Source of the DNA: CALWZE01 sp036644375
Lineage (GTDB): Bacteria; Bacillota; Clostridia; Oscillospirales; Ruminococcaceae
Assembly: GCA_036644375.1 (NCBI GenBank)
Contig: JAVXQD010000014.1
Span: 1-52,105, forward strand
Direction: 5' to 3'
Length of the DNA: 52,105 bases
Part shown: one piece after another, positions 1 through 9,148 of the stretch
How the letters are laid out: each line of letters begins with the position of its first letter
Numbering within the stretch: the stretch's first letter is position 1
Notes under the pieces: generated by a model
What the model was told of the DNA's origin: nothing
Database searches by the model: none
What the model saw: only the letters and a program-made list of their open reading frames with translations
Program-made: the position numbers and the translations under genes

Positions 1-50
1 AGATGGCCGCCTAAAGCTTTCACGGGATGCTCTTTTTCTTTTTTTGCTTT

Positions 51-575
51 TCAGTTCACAATTATGTGACACATTTTCATTGCCTCAAGCGCATTCTGAT
101 GACTTGCAGGCATAACGCCTGCGCAACATCCGGAGTCTACGACAATCCTCGTTTCCGGAAAAAACGCTTTTAGCAAGAGTGCATTTGAAATCACGCATAT
201 GTCTGTGCAAAGCCCGACGAGCTCAATTTCCTCAAGACCATCGGGATATTTATTTTGGATAATTTCAGGAAGATTCTTTGCTCCGAATGTCACCTTTTCG
301 ACACCCTCACAGCCCTTTTCCAAAAACAGCTTTTCTATTGTGGATTCAAGCCGCCAGCCGTCCGTTCCCTTTACGCAGTGCTGAACCGGAAGGATTTTAC
401 CCTCCTGTGTCTTTTTATAATCTGCCGTGTGTGTATCCTTAGTGTAAATTATATCTCCGTCAAAGGAGACTATCTTTTCAATCACTTTCGGCACAATCAA
501 AATTGCCTCTTTTGTACCCAGCGTTCCGGAAATAAAATCATTCTGCATATCTATGACCAGTAAAAGCTTTTTCAT
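51..575 (-). CDS. Nicotinamidase-like cysteine hydrolase (isochorismatase superfamily)
   Basis: This 174-residue protein has the cysteine-hydrolase fold of nicotinamidases, which deamidate nicotinamide to nicotinate for NAD salvage. The expected triad is visible: Asp9 in VIDMQNDF, Lys94 in VEKVTFGAK and Cys127 in GLCTDICV. D47/H49 and H66 lie where the nicotinamidase metal site is found, which favours nicotinamidase over isochorismatase. The ATG at 575 was chosen because GGAGAGG lies just upstream; a longer frame to 623 has no such site and adds a tail unlike the family. It is 61 bp downstream of the dipeptidase gene on the same strand, so the two are probably co-transcribed. Substrate is inferred from family only. 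Confidence 0.85.
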   Translation of the reverse strand: MKKLLLVIDMQNDFISGTLGTKEAILIVPKVIEKIVSFDGDIIYTKDTHTADYKKTQEGKILPVQHCVKGTDGWRLESTIEKLFLEKGCEGVEKVTFGAKNLPEIIQNKYPDGLEEIELVGLCTDICVISNALLLKAFFPETRIVVDSGCCAGVMPASHQNALEAMKMCHIIVN

Positions 576-636
576 AGGTATTCCTCTCCACTTACGCTTC
601 GCAATTGCAGAAGCTGAACACATGTGTTTTATCTAT

Positions 637-2034
637 TTAAAACTCTATATTTTGCAGCTTGATAAATGTGTTTATGAATATTTCGCACGCCTGCTTTGCC
701 CGTTCGATTTTCAAAGCCTCATTTTTCATGTGAACTCCGCCGACCCATTCCGGATCTTCCTTACCCTGATTGGGAAATTCAATTCCGTATGAAACCGCAT
801 TATCCATATGACGCGCATATGTGCCACCCGACATTACAAACGGTTTTTCGTGGCTGTCGGTCACCTCATTGTAGATATCGCACATCGTTTTTACGGCAGG
901 ATGCTCGGGACTCATATAAAACGGACCGCTGTTCTCGACATTCGCGACGCTAAATCCATTTTTTGCAGCTGTCTGCTCAATTTTTTTCTCGATTTCCTCC
1001 GGTTTCAGCTTCGTGTTGTAGCGGCTGTTGAGGTTGAGCACAAGACTCCTGTCCTGCATACTGAGCATGCCACCTATGATTGAGTTCGGCGCAAAAAGTC
1101 CGTCCTCGGCTTCAATTCCAAACTGATCACCGTCAAAGCTGCCCGATGCCAGCGCTATAAACTCAGCTGCTGATTTTTCATCCGATGTCAGCGAACCGCT
1201 TCCGCTCAGGAAAGCCATGAGAATATTGTTGGCATTAATACCCGTGTGCGGCTGTCCTGCATGCGCCGCTCTTCCGAATGCCTCGACTTTTACTCCCGCA
1301 TCGCATACCGACACCTTGACATCATTTCTTCCCTTTGCCGCATCGGTGAGCTTGTCCTTTTCGCTCTGTTTGATAACCGCGCAGGCATAGTCGGCGACTA
1401 CATTGCTCGCGACTCCTCCGCAAAGCTCGAGGATATTCCCCCCGGAAATTGCTTTTGAAACAAGATCTGAGGAATATATTCCCTTTTCTCCATGCCCTAC
1501 CGGAAAATCCGCATCCGGCGTAAAGGTGAAAATCGGCAGCGCGCAGTTCTCCTTGTAATATTCAATATCGGACATTCCCGTCTCTTCGTCAAGACCCATA
1601 ATGAGGCGAATGCCGTAATTTAGCTTAATTTTATTTTCGATTAGATATCTTATTGCATAAGCGGCCACCACAAACGGGCCCTTGTCGTCAAGCACTCCAC
1701 GACCCACAAGATATCCGTCGCGCTCGGTACAGCAGTACGGGTCACTGTTCCAGCCGCCGCCCTCGGGCACAACGTCCATATGTGCGATAACCCCAATGAA
1801 TTTGTCCTTGTTGCCATAATGTGCATACGCGATTTTCCCGTCACAGTCAGTGACCTCAAGCCCCAGTTCGCAGCAGAGCTTCATTGCCTCAAGCTGAACC
1901 GCTCGCACACCCGCTCCATACGGAGCACCCTGTGCGGGGATATCCTTCACGCTTTTGATGTCAATCAGTCTCTTTATGTCTTTAATGATATTCTGCTCGT
2001 TTTCCGAAATAAAAGCAGTCATGTCTTTTGCCAT
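637..2034 (-). CDS. M20 family dipeptidase (Sapep/PepV-like)
   Basis: A 465-residue cytosolic zinc dipeptidase of peptidase family M20, similar in length and motifs to Sapep and PepV, which cleave Xaa-Xaa dipeptides. Metal and catalytic motifs appear in order: HMDVVPEGG (His ligand and Asp), GRGVLDDKG (bridging Asp), LDEETGM (catalytic Glu plus Glu ligand), DADFPVG (Asp ligand) and, near the C-terminus, GGTYARH (His ligand). A lid domain sits between the two halves. The start has GAGGTG upstream. The nearest promoter-like signal is an extended -10 (TGATATAAT) at 2186-2191 on the minus strand, leaving a leader of about 145 nt. A role in peptide nutrition is inferred. Confidence 0.92.
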   Translation of the reverse strand: MAKDMTAFISENEQNIIKDIKRLIDIKSVKDIPAQGAPYGAGVRAVQLEAMKLCCELGLEVTDCDGKIAYAHYGNKDKFIGVIAHMDVVPEGGGWNSDPYCCTERDGYLVGRGVLDDKGPFVVAAYAIRYLIENKIKLNYGIRLIMGLDEETGMSDIEYYKENCALPIFTFTPDADFPVGHGEKGIYSSDLVSKAISGGNILELCGGVASNVVADYACAVIKQSEKDKLTDAAKGRNDVKVSVCDAGVKVEAFGRAAHAGQPHTGINANNILMAFLSGSGSLTSDEKSAAEFIALASGSFDGDQFGIEAEDGLFAPNSIIGGMLSMQDRSLVLNLNSRYNTKLKPEEIEKKIEQTAAKNGFSVANVENSGPFYMSPEHPAVKTMCDIYNEVTDSHEKPFVMSGGTYARHMDNAVSYGIEFPNQGKEDPEWVGGVHMKNEALKIERAKQACEIFINTFIKLQNIEF

Positions 2035-2185
2035 ATCTGCACCTCAAACAAGTTTTATTGTCGTGCCATCCCCTGAATTGCATGTCTGAATCCCACTGCC
2101 TAATCCATTATGACAAACAGCTTATGTGACCGGCAATATGATTAAAGCCAGCGCTCAAGGAGATAATATCCGTTAACTGTTTTTT

Positions 2186-2191
2186 ATTATA
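2186..2191 (-). promoter_or_regulatory. Extended -10 for the dipeptidase gene
   Basis: On the minus strand TATAAT is preceded by TGA, an extended -10 element. No good -35 is seen. It would give a leader of about 145 nt before the dipeptidase start, and it points away from the divergent NusG-II gene. Inference from consensus only. Confidence 0.45.
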
Positions 2192-2240
2192 TCACAATAA
2201 CCCGAATATCGACATTGGCATTATGCACCAAACATAATGC

Positions 2241-2269
2241 TTTAAAACGCAAGCTTTTTATGGTAAAAT
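2241..2269 (+). promoter_or_regulatory. Promoter of the NusG-II protein gene
   Basis: TTTAAA (2241-2246), a 17-bp spacer and TAAAAT (2264-2269) with an extended TG at 2261-2262. The predicted transcription start, about 7 nt after the -10, falls on the ATG at 2276, so the mRNA may be leaderless. Confidence 0.6.
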
Positions 2270-2275
2270 TCATGT

Positions 2276-2626
2276 ATGAAAAAGATGAAGTTTTTGAAAA
2301 AACGCGAACTGATTATTGTTGCTCTCGTCATAGCACTCTCGCTGTCCGCTATGCTGATATTTTCCAAAATGGAAAGCGGATTTTGCGCCGTAGTTGCTTA
2401 TAACGGTGTTGAAATTCAACGCATTCCCCTGTCCGTGGATAAAATCTACTTCTTAGACGGTGACTTACCTGTCTCACTTGAGGTAAGGCAGGGGAAGATA
2501 CGCTTTGTCGGGTCACAATGTCCCGATAAGCTGTGTGAGGGCTTTGGATTTATCGGCAGGGAATATGATTGCGCAATATGCATGCCTGCGGGCATTTCCG
2601 TCCAGATTGTGGCAGAGAATCCATAA
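2276..2626 (+). CDS. NusG domain II-containing membrane protein
   Basis: A 116-residue protein with a basic N-terminus, one membrane segment or signal anchor at about residues 10-28, and an extracytoplasmic domain of the NusG-II family. The diagnostic Cys pattern is present: CPDKLC followed by CAICMPAG near the C-terminus. Family members are widespread in Clostridia and their function is not established. No Shine-Dalgarno sequence is seen before the ATG, but a well-spaced promoter ends 7 nt upstream, so translation may begin on a leaderless transcript. An in-frame ATG at 2285 also lacks a ribosome site. The gene lies 77 bp upstream of the PdaA-like deacetylase on the same strand. Confidence 0.82.
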   Translation: MKKMKFLKKRELIIVALVIALSLSAMLIFSKMESGFCAVVAYNGVEIQRIPLSVDKIYFLDGDLPVSLEVRQGKIRFVGSQCPDKLCEGFGFIGREYDCAICMPAGISVQIVAENP

Positions 2627-2703
2627 ATTTCAACAGATAAAAAACAACTTCTTTGGAACACTAATTCAAAATGAGAATTTAATGGTACAAAGGAGCTTTT
2701 TTT

Positions 2704-3645
2704 ATGAATAAGCTGACATCACTGCTGCTTGGTCTGCTTGCTGTAGCTGTCATTGCGTGCGCCGTGTTTTTCGGAGTGAGCCGCACACGGCAGAACATCG
2801 GCACCCCATCTCAGGATAGACAAGGCCGTGCCTATTCCAATCGCGACAACAGCTACATCGAACCCAATCGAACTGCTTCAACCGACGAAAGGCGCGTCGG
2901 CATTGACTCCCTTTCGAAATCAAAAATAGGCTGGGGTCCGGGCCGAGAGGTCAATGAAAAAAATCAAACCGTATCCAGTATTGAAGCCCAAAACAAATAC
3001 TCGAAGCTGGGCGGATATTTTATCTTTCCCGATGACGATCGTGTTATTTATCTGACCTTTGATTTGGGCTATGAAAACGGACACACCGAAAGTATTTTAG
3101 ACTCTCTTGCAAAGCATAAGGTCAAGGGCACTTTTTTCATAACTCAAGACTATGTCAACAGCTCTCCGCTCATTGTTGAGCGCATTATCCGCGAGGGGCA
3201 CACCCTTGCAAATCACACGGTAAAGCACCCCTCAGTCCCATCGATATCCGACGCCCGCCTTAACGATGAAATAATGGGCTTGCACGCATTTATTTTAGAT
3301 AAATACGGATACAGCATGACTTTATTTCGCTATCCGATGGGTGAATTTTCGGAATACTCTCTCGCAAAAATCAGTGAATTCGGATACAAGAGTATTTTTT
3401 GGAGCTTTGCATACAAGGATTGGGTCACGGACGCGCAGCCCGACCCTGACAGTTCGCTGAAAAAAATTGTCGGTTCCCTGCATCCGGGAGCAATATTTCT
3501 CCTGCATGCGGTCAGCTCGACAAATGACATGATTATGAATGATTTTTTGATCGAAGCGGAATTGCTGGGCTATCGCTTCGGCTTAATAGATGAAAAGCTC
3601 GGACTTGTTGAATCCGAGCCGAAAGAGGAAACTGTTTTAAATTAA
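2704..3645 (+). CDS. pdaA: PdaA-like polysaccharide deacetylase (delta-lactam biosynthesis)
   Basis: A 313-residue exported protein with an N-terminal membrane anchor (residues 5-24), a low-complexity linker and a NodB deacetylase domain from about residue 110. It closely follows Bacillus PdaA, which removes the acetyl group from N-acetylmuramic acid during muramic-delta-lactam formation in spore cortex. Visible motifs are YLTFDLGYENG (catalytic Asp), ANHTVKH (metal HxxxH), FRYPMGEFSEYSL (motif 3, with Tyr-Pro-Met where PdaA has Pro-Pro-Arg) and IFLLHAVS (motif 5). AAAGGAGC precedes the ATG. A bidirectional terminator follows. The role in sporulation is inferred from the family; the motif-3 change may alter activity. 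Confidence 0.87.
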   Translation: MNKLTSLLLGLLAVAVIACAVFFGVSRTRQNIGTPSQDRQGRAYSNRDNSYIEPNRTASTDERRVGIDSLSKSKIGWGPGREVNEKNQTVSSIEAQNKYSKLGGYFIFPDDDRVIYLTFDLGYENGHTESILDSLAKHKVKGTFFITQDYVNSSPLIVERIIREGHTLANHTVKHPSVPSISDARLNDEIMGLHAFILDKYGYSMTLFRYPMGEFSEYSLAKISEFGYKSIFWSFAYKDWVTDAQPDPDSSLKKIVGSLHPGAIFLLHAVSSTNDMIMNDFLIEAELLGYRFGLIDEKLGLVESEPKEETVLN

Positions 3646-3657
3646 TACCTGAACTAA

Positions 3658-3703
3658 AAACCTCTTGAACAATGACTATTCGTCCTTGCTCAAGAGGTTT
3701 TAG
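3658..3703. terminator. Bidirectional intrinsic terminator
   Basis: CCTCTTGA (3661-3668) pairs with TCAAGAGG (3690-3697), with three more pairs inside after one mismatch. A-rich and T-rich flanks lie on either side. It sits between the convergent deacetylase and oxidoreductase genes and can stop transcription from both sides. Confidence 0.8.
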
Positions 3704-3848
3704 CAATATTTTCTTTATAGGTCTATTTAAAATTACATATCGTTTTATAAAAATATTCAATTACAAATCAGCTGTAATAAGTTTACCCGTCAGCCCATTT
3801 TGTATAAGCTTTGCGTTTAAATCGCCAATAAAATCCGATACAGCAAAA

Positions 3849-5786
3849 TTATGCCTGAGCGGCGGCCTCAACACCCTCGCGCACAGCTTCCAGCGCCTGG
3901 CGCGGACCGTTTGCGTCACCGATGCAGATAACCTTTGGATAAGCGTCCTTAATTTGCTCGTATAAGCTGTTTTCGGCGCGCGAGCCACAGGCAAATATAA
4001 CATTTGTGTATCCGCTCAGCTGCTTTACCGTTCCCGCGCAATCCACCGTAACATTTTGTCCGTCCACATGCAGCAGCTTTGTATTTGCAAGCATCTGCAC
4101 CCCGTCCTTTTCCAGACGCTGCATCATAGGAATCAAATTGTTGGGCACCATGCCGGCACCGATGGCGGGAAGCATCTCGATCATGGTTATGTGCAGCTCT
4201 GCACGCTTCTGGTGCTCAAGGTGCTCACACACCTCGCAGCCGACCATTCCTCCGCCTACCACAAGTACATTTCCGCCCAGAATAACAGTTTGATTTTTCA
4301 GCACCATCTGCGCGGTTACCGCAGTATCGCGGGATACGCCCTCTATCGGAGGCACAATTTCTTTTGCTCCTGTGGCGACTATCACAATATCCGGAGTATA
4401 GGCATCAATTACTTCTCTCGTTGCCGAGACACCGCATTTTACCGTTACGCCAAGCCGCACAAGCTCGTTGTGCAGATATATGAGCCAGTTGCTTATTTCC
4501 TGCCTGTATGGCGGAATACATGCAACTGCAAGCTGTCCGCCCGTCAGCTCTTCGCGCTCAAGCAGCGTGACCTTGTGCCCGCATACCGCAAACGCCCTCG
4601 CGCTTGCCATTCCACCGACACCTCCGCCGACAACCACAACATTTTTCGGGCTTTCTGTAGGTGCAAGCACCAACTCCTTTTCACGTCCGAGCATCGGATT
4701 AATAACGCAGGAGGCAGGTCTTCTCTTGGTTTGCTCCCCGATACAGCCAATGCCGCAAGCGGCGCATGGTGCTATTTCGCTTAATTTTTCGCTCTGGGTC
4801 TTATTTACAAATTCCGCATCGGCAAGCAGCGCGCGCCCTATCACGACGGCGTCAACTTTGCCGCTGTCCACGAGATATTCGGCATATCCCGGCTCTATTA
4901 TTTTACCCACAACCAATACCGGAACTGTGGAAACCTTTTTTATTTCCTCTGCCTCGGGCACGTTTACACCGCATACCTCACCGTGGCAGGGTATTATTTT
5001 GTTGCACTGCTCATACTGTGTGCCTCCGCTTACTTCAAATGCATCTATACCGTGCGCGATTAGCTTCGGCACCAGATATTTCATGTCGGCAAGCGTATTT
5101 CCCTGATCGTTTCGCTCTGTTCCGCTTATACGCAGAATAATCGGAAACGCCGATCCGCATTTTGCTTTGATGGCGTCTATAACCTCAAACAGCAGCCGCG
5201 CACGGTTATCAATAGAGCCACCGTAGATATCGGTTCTCTTGTTTCGCATAGGCGACAAAAATGAGCCGAGCAGCATATAAGCATGAGCGCAGTGCAATTC
5301 AATTCCGTCAAACCCGGCATTTTTGGCATTGTTCGCCGCATTTGCATACAGCTCAACAATGCCCGGAAGCTCTTCTATGGCGAGAGCTCGCGTTTTTTGA
5401 CCCATTGAATTCATGTATACACTGCTCGCAACCGGAGGCACACCGTAAAATGCACTGACACTCTCAGGACCCGGATGTGTAATCTGCGGAATTACTTTCG
5501 CTCCGTATTCGTGAACCTTATCGGTGAATCCTTTATATGAAGCTATACTCTCGTCACCGCGAAAGCACAGCGTATTTCCGAGATACGGCACTGCGGGATC
5601 TACAGAAAGAGCATCCACAATAATACATCCGACCCCGCCCTTGGCGCGTGCAAGCCAATATTGCTGCATCGTTTCATTTATGGTTCCGTCCTTGCTCTCA
5701 TATCCCAGGGACATCGGGGCCATAAAAGTGCGGTTTTTCATCTGCATAGAGCCTATTTTCAATGTATCAAACAGTTTTGACTTCAT
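3849..5786 (-). CDS. NADH:flavin oxidoreductase, enoate/2,4-dienoyl-CoA reductase family (second of pair)
   Basis: A 645-residue three-cofactor enzyme. Residues 1-330 form an old-yellow-enzyme FMN barrel with the YGGSIDNR signature and a Tyr at position 170 in the AHAYMLLGSF stretch. CAACGIGC (Cys 341, 344, 348) plus Cys360 bind a 4Fe-4S cluster. FAD- and NAD(P)-binding Rossmann motifs follow (VVVVGGGVGG near 383, then VLVVGGGMVG). Such enzymes use NAD(P)H to reduce activated C=C bonds of enoates or enoyl-CoAs; bile-acid and aromatic-acid reductases of gut clostridia belong here. The ATG at 5786 has AAGGAGA upstream and beats the longer frame to 5816. It is 53 bp downstream of a paralogue. 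The substrate cannot be read from sequence. Confidence 0.9.
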   Translation of the reverse strand: MKSKLFDTLKIGSMQMKNRTFMAPMSLGYESKDGTINETMQQYWLARAKGGVGCIIVDALSVDPAVPYLGNTLCFRGDESIASYKGFTDKVHEYGAKVIPQITHPGPESVSAFYGVPPVASSVYMNSMGQKTRALAIEELPGIVELYANAANNAKNAGFDGIELHCAHAYMLLGSFLSPMRNKRTDIYGGSIDNRARLLFEVIDAIKAKCGSAFPIILRISGTERNDQGNTLADMKYLVPKLIAHGIDAFEVSGGTQYEQCNKIIPCHGEVCGVNVPEAEEIKKVSTVPVLVVGKIIEPGYAEYLVDSGKVDAVVIGRALLADAEFVNKTQSEKLSEIAPCAACGIGCIGEQTKRRPASCVINPMLGREKELVLAPTESPKNVVVVGGGVGGMASARAFAVCGHKVTLLEREELTGGQLAVACIPPYRQEISNWLIYLHNELVRLGVTVKCGVSATREVIDAYTPDIVIVATGAKEIVPPIEGVSRDTAVTAQMVLKNQTVILGGNVLVVGGGMVGCEVCEHLEHQKRAELHITMIEMLPAIGAGMVPNNLIPMMQRLEKDGVQMLANTKLLHVDGQNVTVDCAGTVKQLSGYTNVIFACGSRAENSLYEQIKDAYPKVICIGDANGPRQALEAVREGVEAAAQA

Positions 5787-5839
5787 AGCCGAAAATCTCC
5801 TTTGTGTTGATTTCAATTTTATTTTCCGTGATTTAAGCT

Positions 5840-7771
5840 TTATATGTTGCGTGCAATCTCAAAGCCCTCGTAAATTGCATCCAATGCCCGTCTTGCTTTT
5901 TTTGCATCCCCTATAATATGGCAGGGAATGGATTTTTCGCAGCACAGCCCGACAAGCTCCTCGCTGTCATTGGGCCTTGCACCGATTGCCAAAACAACGC
6001 TGTCGCACGGCACCGTATCGCTTACCCCGCCGCAATCAACACTAACGCCATTTTCGGATATGCCGACACAGGTTGTTTTTGTTTTTATGTTCACCTTCAA
6101 CGCCGCCATTTTCTGCATAACCGCTATTTTTCTCAAGCTGCCCAAATCCGCACCGGCGATTTCGCGCATTTCAAGCACAGTTACGCTGTGACCTTCTGTG
6201 GCGAGAGCATCGGCCGCTTCCATTCCGACAAGGCCTCCGCCGATAATACACACGGAACCCATTGGATGCTCCTTGCCCGACAGCACATCCTGCGCTTGAT
6301 AACACGGTTTTTTATCCATACCGTCAAGCTTGGGTACAATGGGAGTTGCACCAATGGCTATCACCACCTCATCGGGCTTTTCCTCATCTAAAACCTCTGC
6401 TGACACCGAGGTATTGAAACGCACCTTTATTCCCGCTCGCATTACCTGCTCGCCGAAGGATATCGCCGCATCGGTCATCTCCGCCTTGCCCGGCGCACGA
6501 CCCGCTATTAAAAACTGTCCGCCCAGTTTATCGCTTTCCTCGCAAATCACAGGCTGATGTCCGCGCTTTTTGAGCACCATTGCCGTTTCCATACCCGCCA
6601 TTCCGCCGCCTGCAATAAGTACCTTTTTCGGATTATCCGCCAACGTCAGCGGCCATTCCTCTTCATGACCTATCTGAGGATTGCGCATACAGGTGATAAA
6701 TGGGCGGTTAGCCACATCGCAAAATCCATCGTAGCACCCCTGATCGCATCCGACACAGTGTACTATATCATCGACTCTGCCGGCCTTTGCTTTGTTTGCG
6801 AATTCGGGATCTGCCAATTGAGCGCGCCCCATCACAACCATATCCGCCTTATCCTGCTCTAAAATCTCCTCTGCCTGCTCCGCTGCATTTATTCTTCCTA
6901 CCGCAACAGTCAGCATACCTGTTTCACGGCGAATGCGACTTGCATTTTCCACATTGAATCCACGCGGAACATCAATCGGCGGAACCTCATATAAAGATGC
7001 TGCCGTTATGATATTTCCACGCGAAATATCCAGAACATCAACGCCCGCATCTCCTGCAAGCTTGCAAAATGCGATTACATCCTCAATGCTCAACCCGTTT
7101 TGCAGATAATCATCGTGTGCGTCTATGCGCATGAAAATCGGCATTGAATCGGGCAGATTCGCACGTATCGCCCTGATACATTCTAACGGGAAACGCGCCC
7201 TGTTTTCAAAACTTCCGCCGTATTCATCGGTGCGTCGATTGAATCCGGCGCTGAGAAATGAATGGGGCAGATAATTGTGCGCACAGTGAAACTCAACGCA
7301 GTCATAGCCCGCCTCTGCGGCTCGTTTCGCGGCTGCACCGTAGCATTCCACGATTTCTTCAATTTCAGATTTTGTAATTGCAGGGACTGTGAATTTTCCG
7401 AAGGGCATATCGCTTACAACGAACATTTTTGCTTTCGGATCCATCGACACGGCAATAGATCCCTGCCAAAGCTGAATTCCGGCTTTTCCGCCCGCCGCGT
7501 GAATGGCGGCGGTGAGCTTTGTGTGCCCCTCAAGTTTTGAGTCATCGCTTATAGACACAAAATGTGCGGGCGCACTCGGGGTATGCACCGAGGCAACCTC
7601 AACGATATTAAGTCCGCTGCCTCCAATTGCTCGAGCGGTGTGATATGCTATAAGCCGCCCTGTGATCTCACCGGTTTCGCTTGCCATACGCGTTCCCATT
7701 GCCGGCATAATAATGCGATTGCGCAATTCCATTCCTCGAATTTTAATCGGTGCAAATAATTTGTCAAACAT
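5840..7771 (-). CDS. NADH:flavin oxidoreductase, enoate/2,4-dienoyl-CoA reductase family (first of pair)
   Basis: A 643-residue paralogue of the next gene with the same layout: FMN barrel (1-325; YGGSFENRAR signature, Tyr167), a cluster region CVGCDQGC (Cys 339, 342, 346) with Cys361 as likely fourth ligand, then FAD and NAD(P) Rossmann motifs (VLIAGGGMAGME near 384; VCIIGGGLVGME later). The spacing to the fourth Cys is longer (14 residues) than in the partner (11), and an extra Cys351 lies between. A His expected near position 250 in E. coli FadH is not evident, arguing against a plain dienoyl-CoA reductase. AGGAGG precedes the ATG. The gene lies downstream of the AraC regulator, from which it is separated by a strong terminator. 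Confidence 0.9.
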   Translation of the reverse strand: MFDKLFAPIKIRGMELRNRIIMPAMGTRMASETGEITGRLIAYHTARAIGGSGLNIVEVASVHTPSAPAHFVSISDDSKLEGHTKLTAAIHAAGGKAGIQLWQGSIAVSMDPKAKMFVVSDMPFGKFTVPAITKSEIEEIVECYGAAAKRAAEAGYDCVEFHCAHNYLPHSFLSAGFNRRTDEYGGSFENRARFPLECIRAIRANLPDSMPIFMRIDAHDDYLQNGLSIEDVIAFCKLAGDAGVDVLDISRGNIITAASLYEVPPIDVPRGFNVENASRIRRETGMLTVAVGRINAAEQAEEILEQDKADMVVMGRAQLADPEFANKAKAGRVDDIVHCVGCDQGCYDGFCDVANRPFITCMRNPQIGHEEEWPLTLADNPKKVLIAGGGMAGMETAMVLKKRGHQPVICEESDKLGGQFLIAGRAPGKAEMTDAAISFGEQVMRAGIKVRFNTSVSAEVLDEEKPDEVVIAIGATPIVPKLDGMDKKPCYQAQDVLSGKEHPMGSVCIIGGGLVGMEAADALATEGHSVTVLEMREIAGADLGSLRKIAVMQKMAALKVNIKTKTTCVGISENGVSVDCGGVSDTVPCDSVVLAIGARPNDSEELVGLCCEKSIPCHIIGDAKKARRALDAIYEGFEIARNI

Positions 7772-7823
7772 TGATAAAACGCCTCCTGTTATAATGATAT
7801 AAATTAGATAAAATACCTGTTAA

Positions 7824-7866
7824 AACAAAAAAATCAAGATACAAAGCGTGGCTTTATATCTTGATT
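7824..7866 (-). terminator. Intrinsic terminator of the AraC-type regulator gene
   Basis: AATCAAGATA (7832-7841) pairs with TATCTTGATT (7857-7866), continued inside by AAAGC/GCTTT around a GTG loop. On the minus strand it is followed directly by a run of seven T, a textbook terminator. It isolates the regulator from the oxidoreductase genes, which therefore need their own promoter between about 7780 and 7825. Confidence 0.88.
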
Positions 7867-7921
7867 ATATCAATTTCGATATTTGGTGACTGTTCAAAAA
7901 AACAAGTTTTATTACTATTTT

Positions 7922-9109
7922 TTACAATTTTGTGTATTCTTCGGGCGTTTGATTCATGTATAGCTTAAATGCCCTTGCAAACGTGGAATAGCTGTCGAAC
8001 CCGCAGATAGAGGCAGCGTCGATTGCATTGCATCGCCCCGTTTTTAAAAAAGAGGCGGCATAGCAAACACGGATTTCGCTCAACAATTCTTTGTAGCTCA
8101 TGCCGAATACATTGTCAAAAATATGCCGTGCCGTGTATGGCTTTACATAAAATGCGTCACATAGCTGCTGCAATGTAATGTCGTGCATAAAATTGAGATG
8201 AATATATTGCAGCAGACGCATTGCAAGGCTGCTTCCCTCAGGTACCTCCGGCTTGGACGCGATATACGACCTTTGATACTCGCGCGGAGTAAGCTTACAA
8301 TACTGCGCAAATACCCGATAAAATGCCGTTACGGAGGAAAATCCGGTCAAATCGCTGATATAGCTCATTGTCAAATCAGGGAAATGCAGCAGTGCACAGG
8401 CGTTAAGAAGCTGGCCTGTCTGTTTGAGCTGAAAAAAAGTATATCCGCAGGTCGCTTTTATTCTCTGGTTCAGCGCACGATCCGAGCACCCGAATTCTGA
8501 TGCCATATCATTTAGTGACAGCTTTCCTTCGGATGCAAGCAATATTTTCTTGATGCAATCCCATATTCCGCTCTCTCTTTCACTGCGCGAGCCGATCTCC
8601 TCATAGGCATAGCGGCAAAAATAAGTATGGAGCTCCAGCGTTTTGTATATAATCAGATTCAAGCTGCCAAATCGCGCCTCGTCTTTTTCGCGCAGCAGCT
8701 CCTCAAACAAAACGAGTATCTTCTCGGCGCCTTTAGCCTTCAGCTTTACCATCGGGCGCGTGTCATACATGAGCTTGGCGTTGGCATTCTTTGGATGCTT
8801 TTCCCATGACATATACATAAACAAACCAATAAAGAACTTCACGCTGATAATCTGCAGCTTTTCGGTAATAGAATGAATTTCATAAAAATGATGAGAATAG
8901 AGACAGTAAAAGCTTCCTGCACATGCTTCATAGTCGCACCCGTTCACCGTAATGCAGCCGCTGCCCGCCAGCACATAAATCATCTCCACCTGCTCATGAA
9001 AATTGGATTTGCATGGATGGGCAATTGTTTTGCGCTCGATGGTAATTTGGGTTTCACTGTAGTTGTCATAATAGTTGGTTCCTGTGTACCAGTCGTTTTG
9101 TCTTTTCAT
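7922..9109 (-). CDS. AraC family regulator with two AraC-type DNA-binding domains
   Basis: A 395-residue regulator. Residues 20-100 look like the cupin-type effector domain common in AraC proteins. Residues 183-283 form a complete AraC HTH pair ending in the FSSVTAFYRVF and LTPREY motifs. Residues 297-395 form a second one ending in FDSYSTFARAF and TPEEY. Typical family members are about 280-300 residues with one such domain, so the tandem arrangement is unusual. The ATG at 9109 has GGAGG upstream; the longer frame to 9127 does not. It lies upstream of, and in line with, the two flavin oxidoreductases and is their likely regulator (inference). Confidence 0.88.
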   Translation of the reverse strand: MKRQNDWYTGTNYYDNYSETQITIERKTIAHPCKSNFHEQVEMIYVLAGSGCITVNGCDYEACAGSFYCLYSHHFYEIHSITEKLQIISVKFFIGLFMYMSWEKHPKNANAKLMYDTRPMVKLKAKGAEKILVLFEELLREKDEARFGSLNLIIYKTLELHTYFCRYAYEEIGSRSERESGIWDCIKKILLASEGKLSLNDMASEFGCSDRALNQRIKATCGYTFFQLKQTGQLLNACALLHFPDLTMSYISDLTGFSSVTAFYRVFAQYCKLTPREYQRSYIASKPEVPEGSSLAMRLLQYIHLNFMHDITLQQLCDAFYVKPYTARHIFDNVFGMSYKELLSEIRVCYAASFLKTGRCNAIDAASICGFDSYSTFARAFKLYMNQTPEEYTKL

Positions 9110-9148
9110 GCTATCCTCCGATTCCATGCATTTGTGTGTATATGGTTA

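Noticed and set aside
4056..4784. 242-residue plus-strand frame
   Set aside because: It is antisense to the flavin oxidoreductase gene, has no ribosome site and no recognisable domain.
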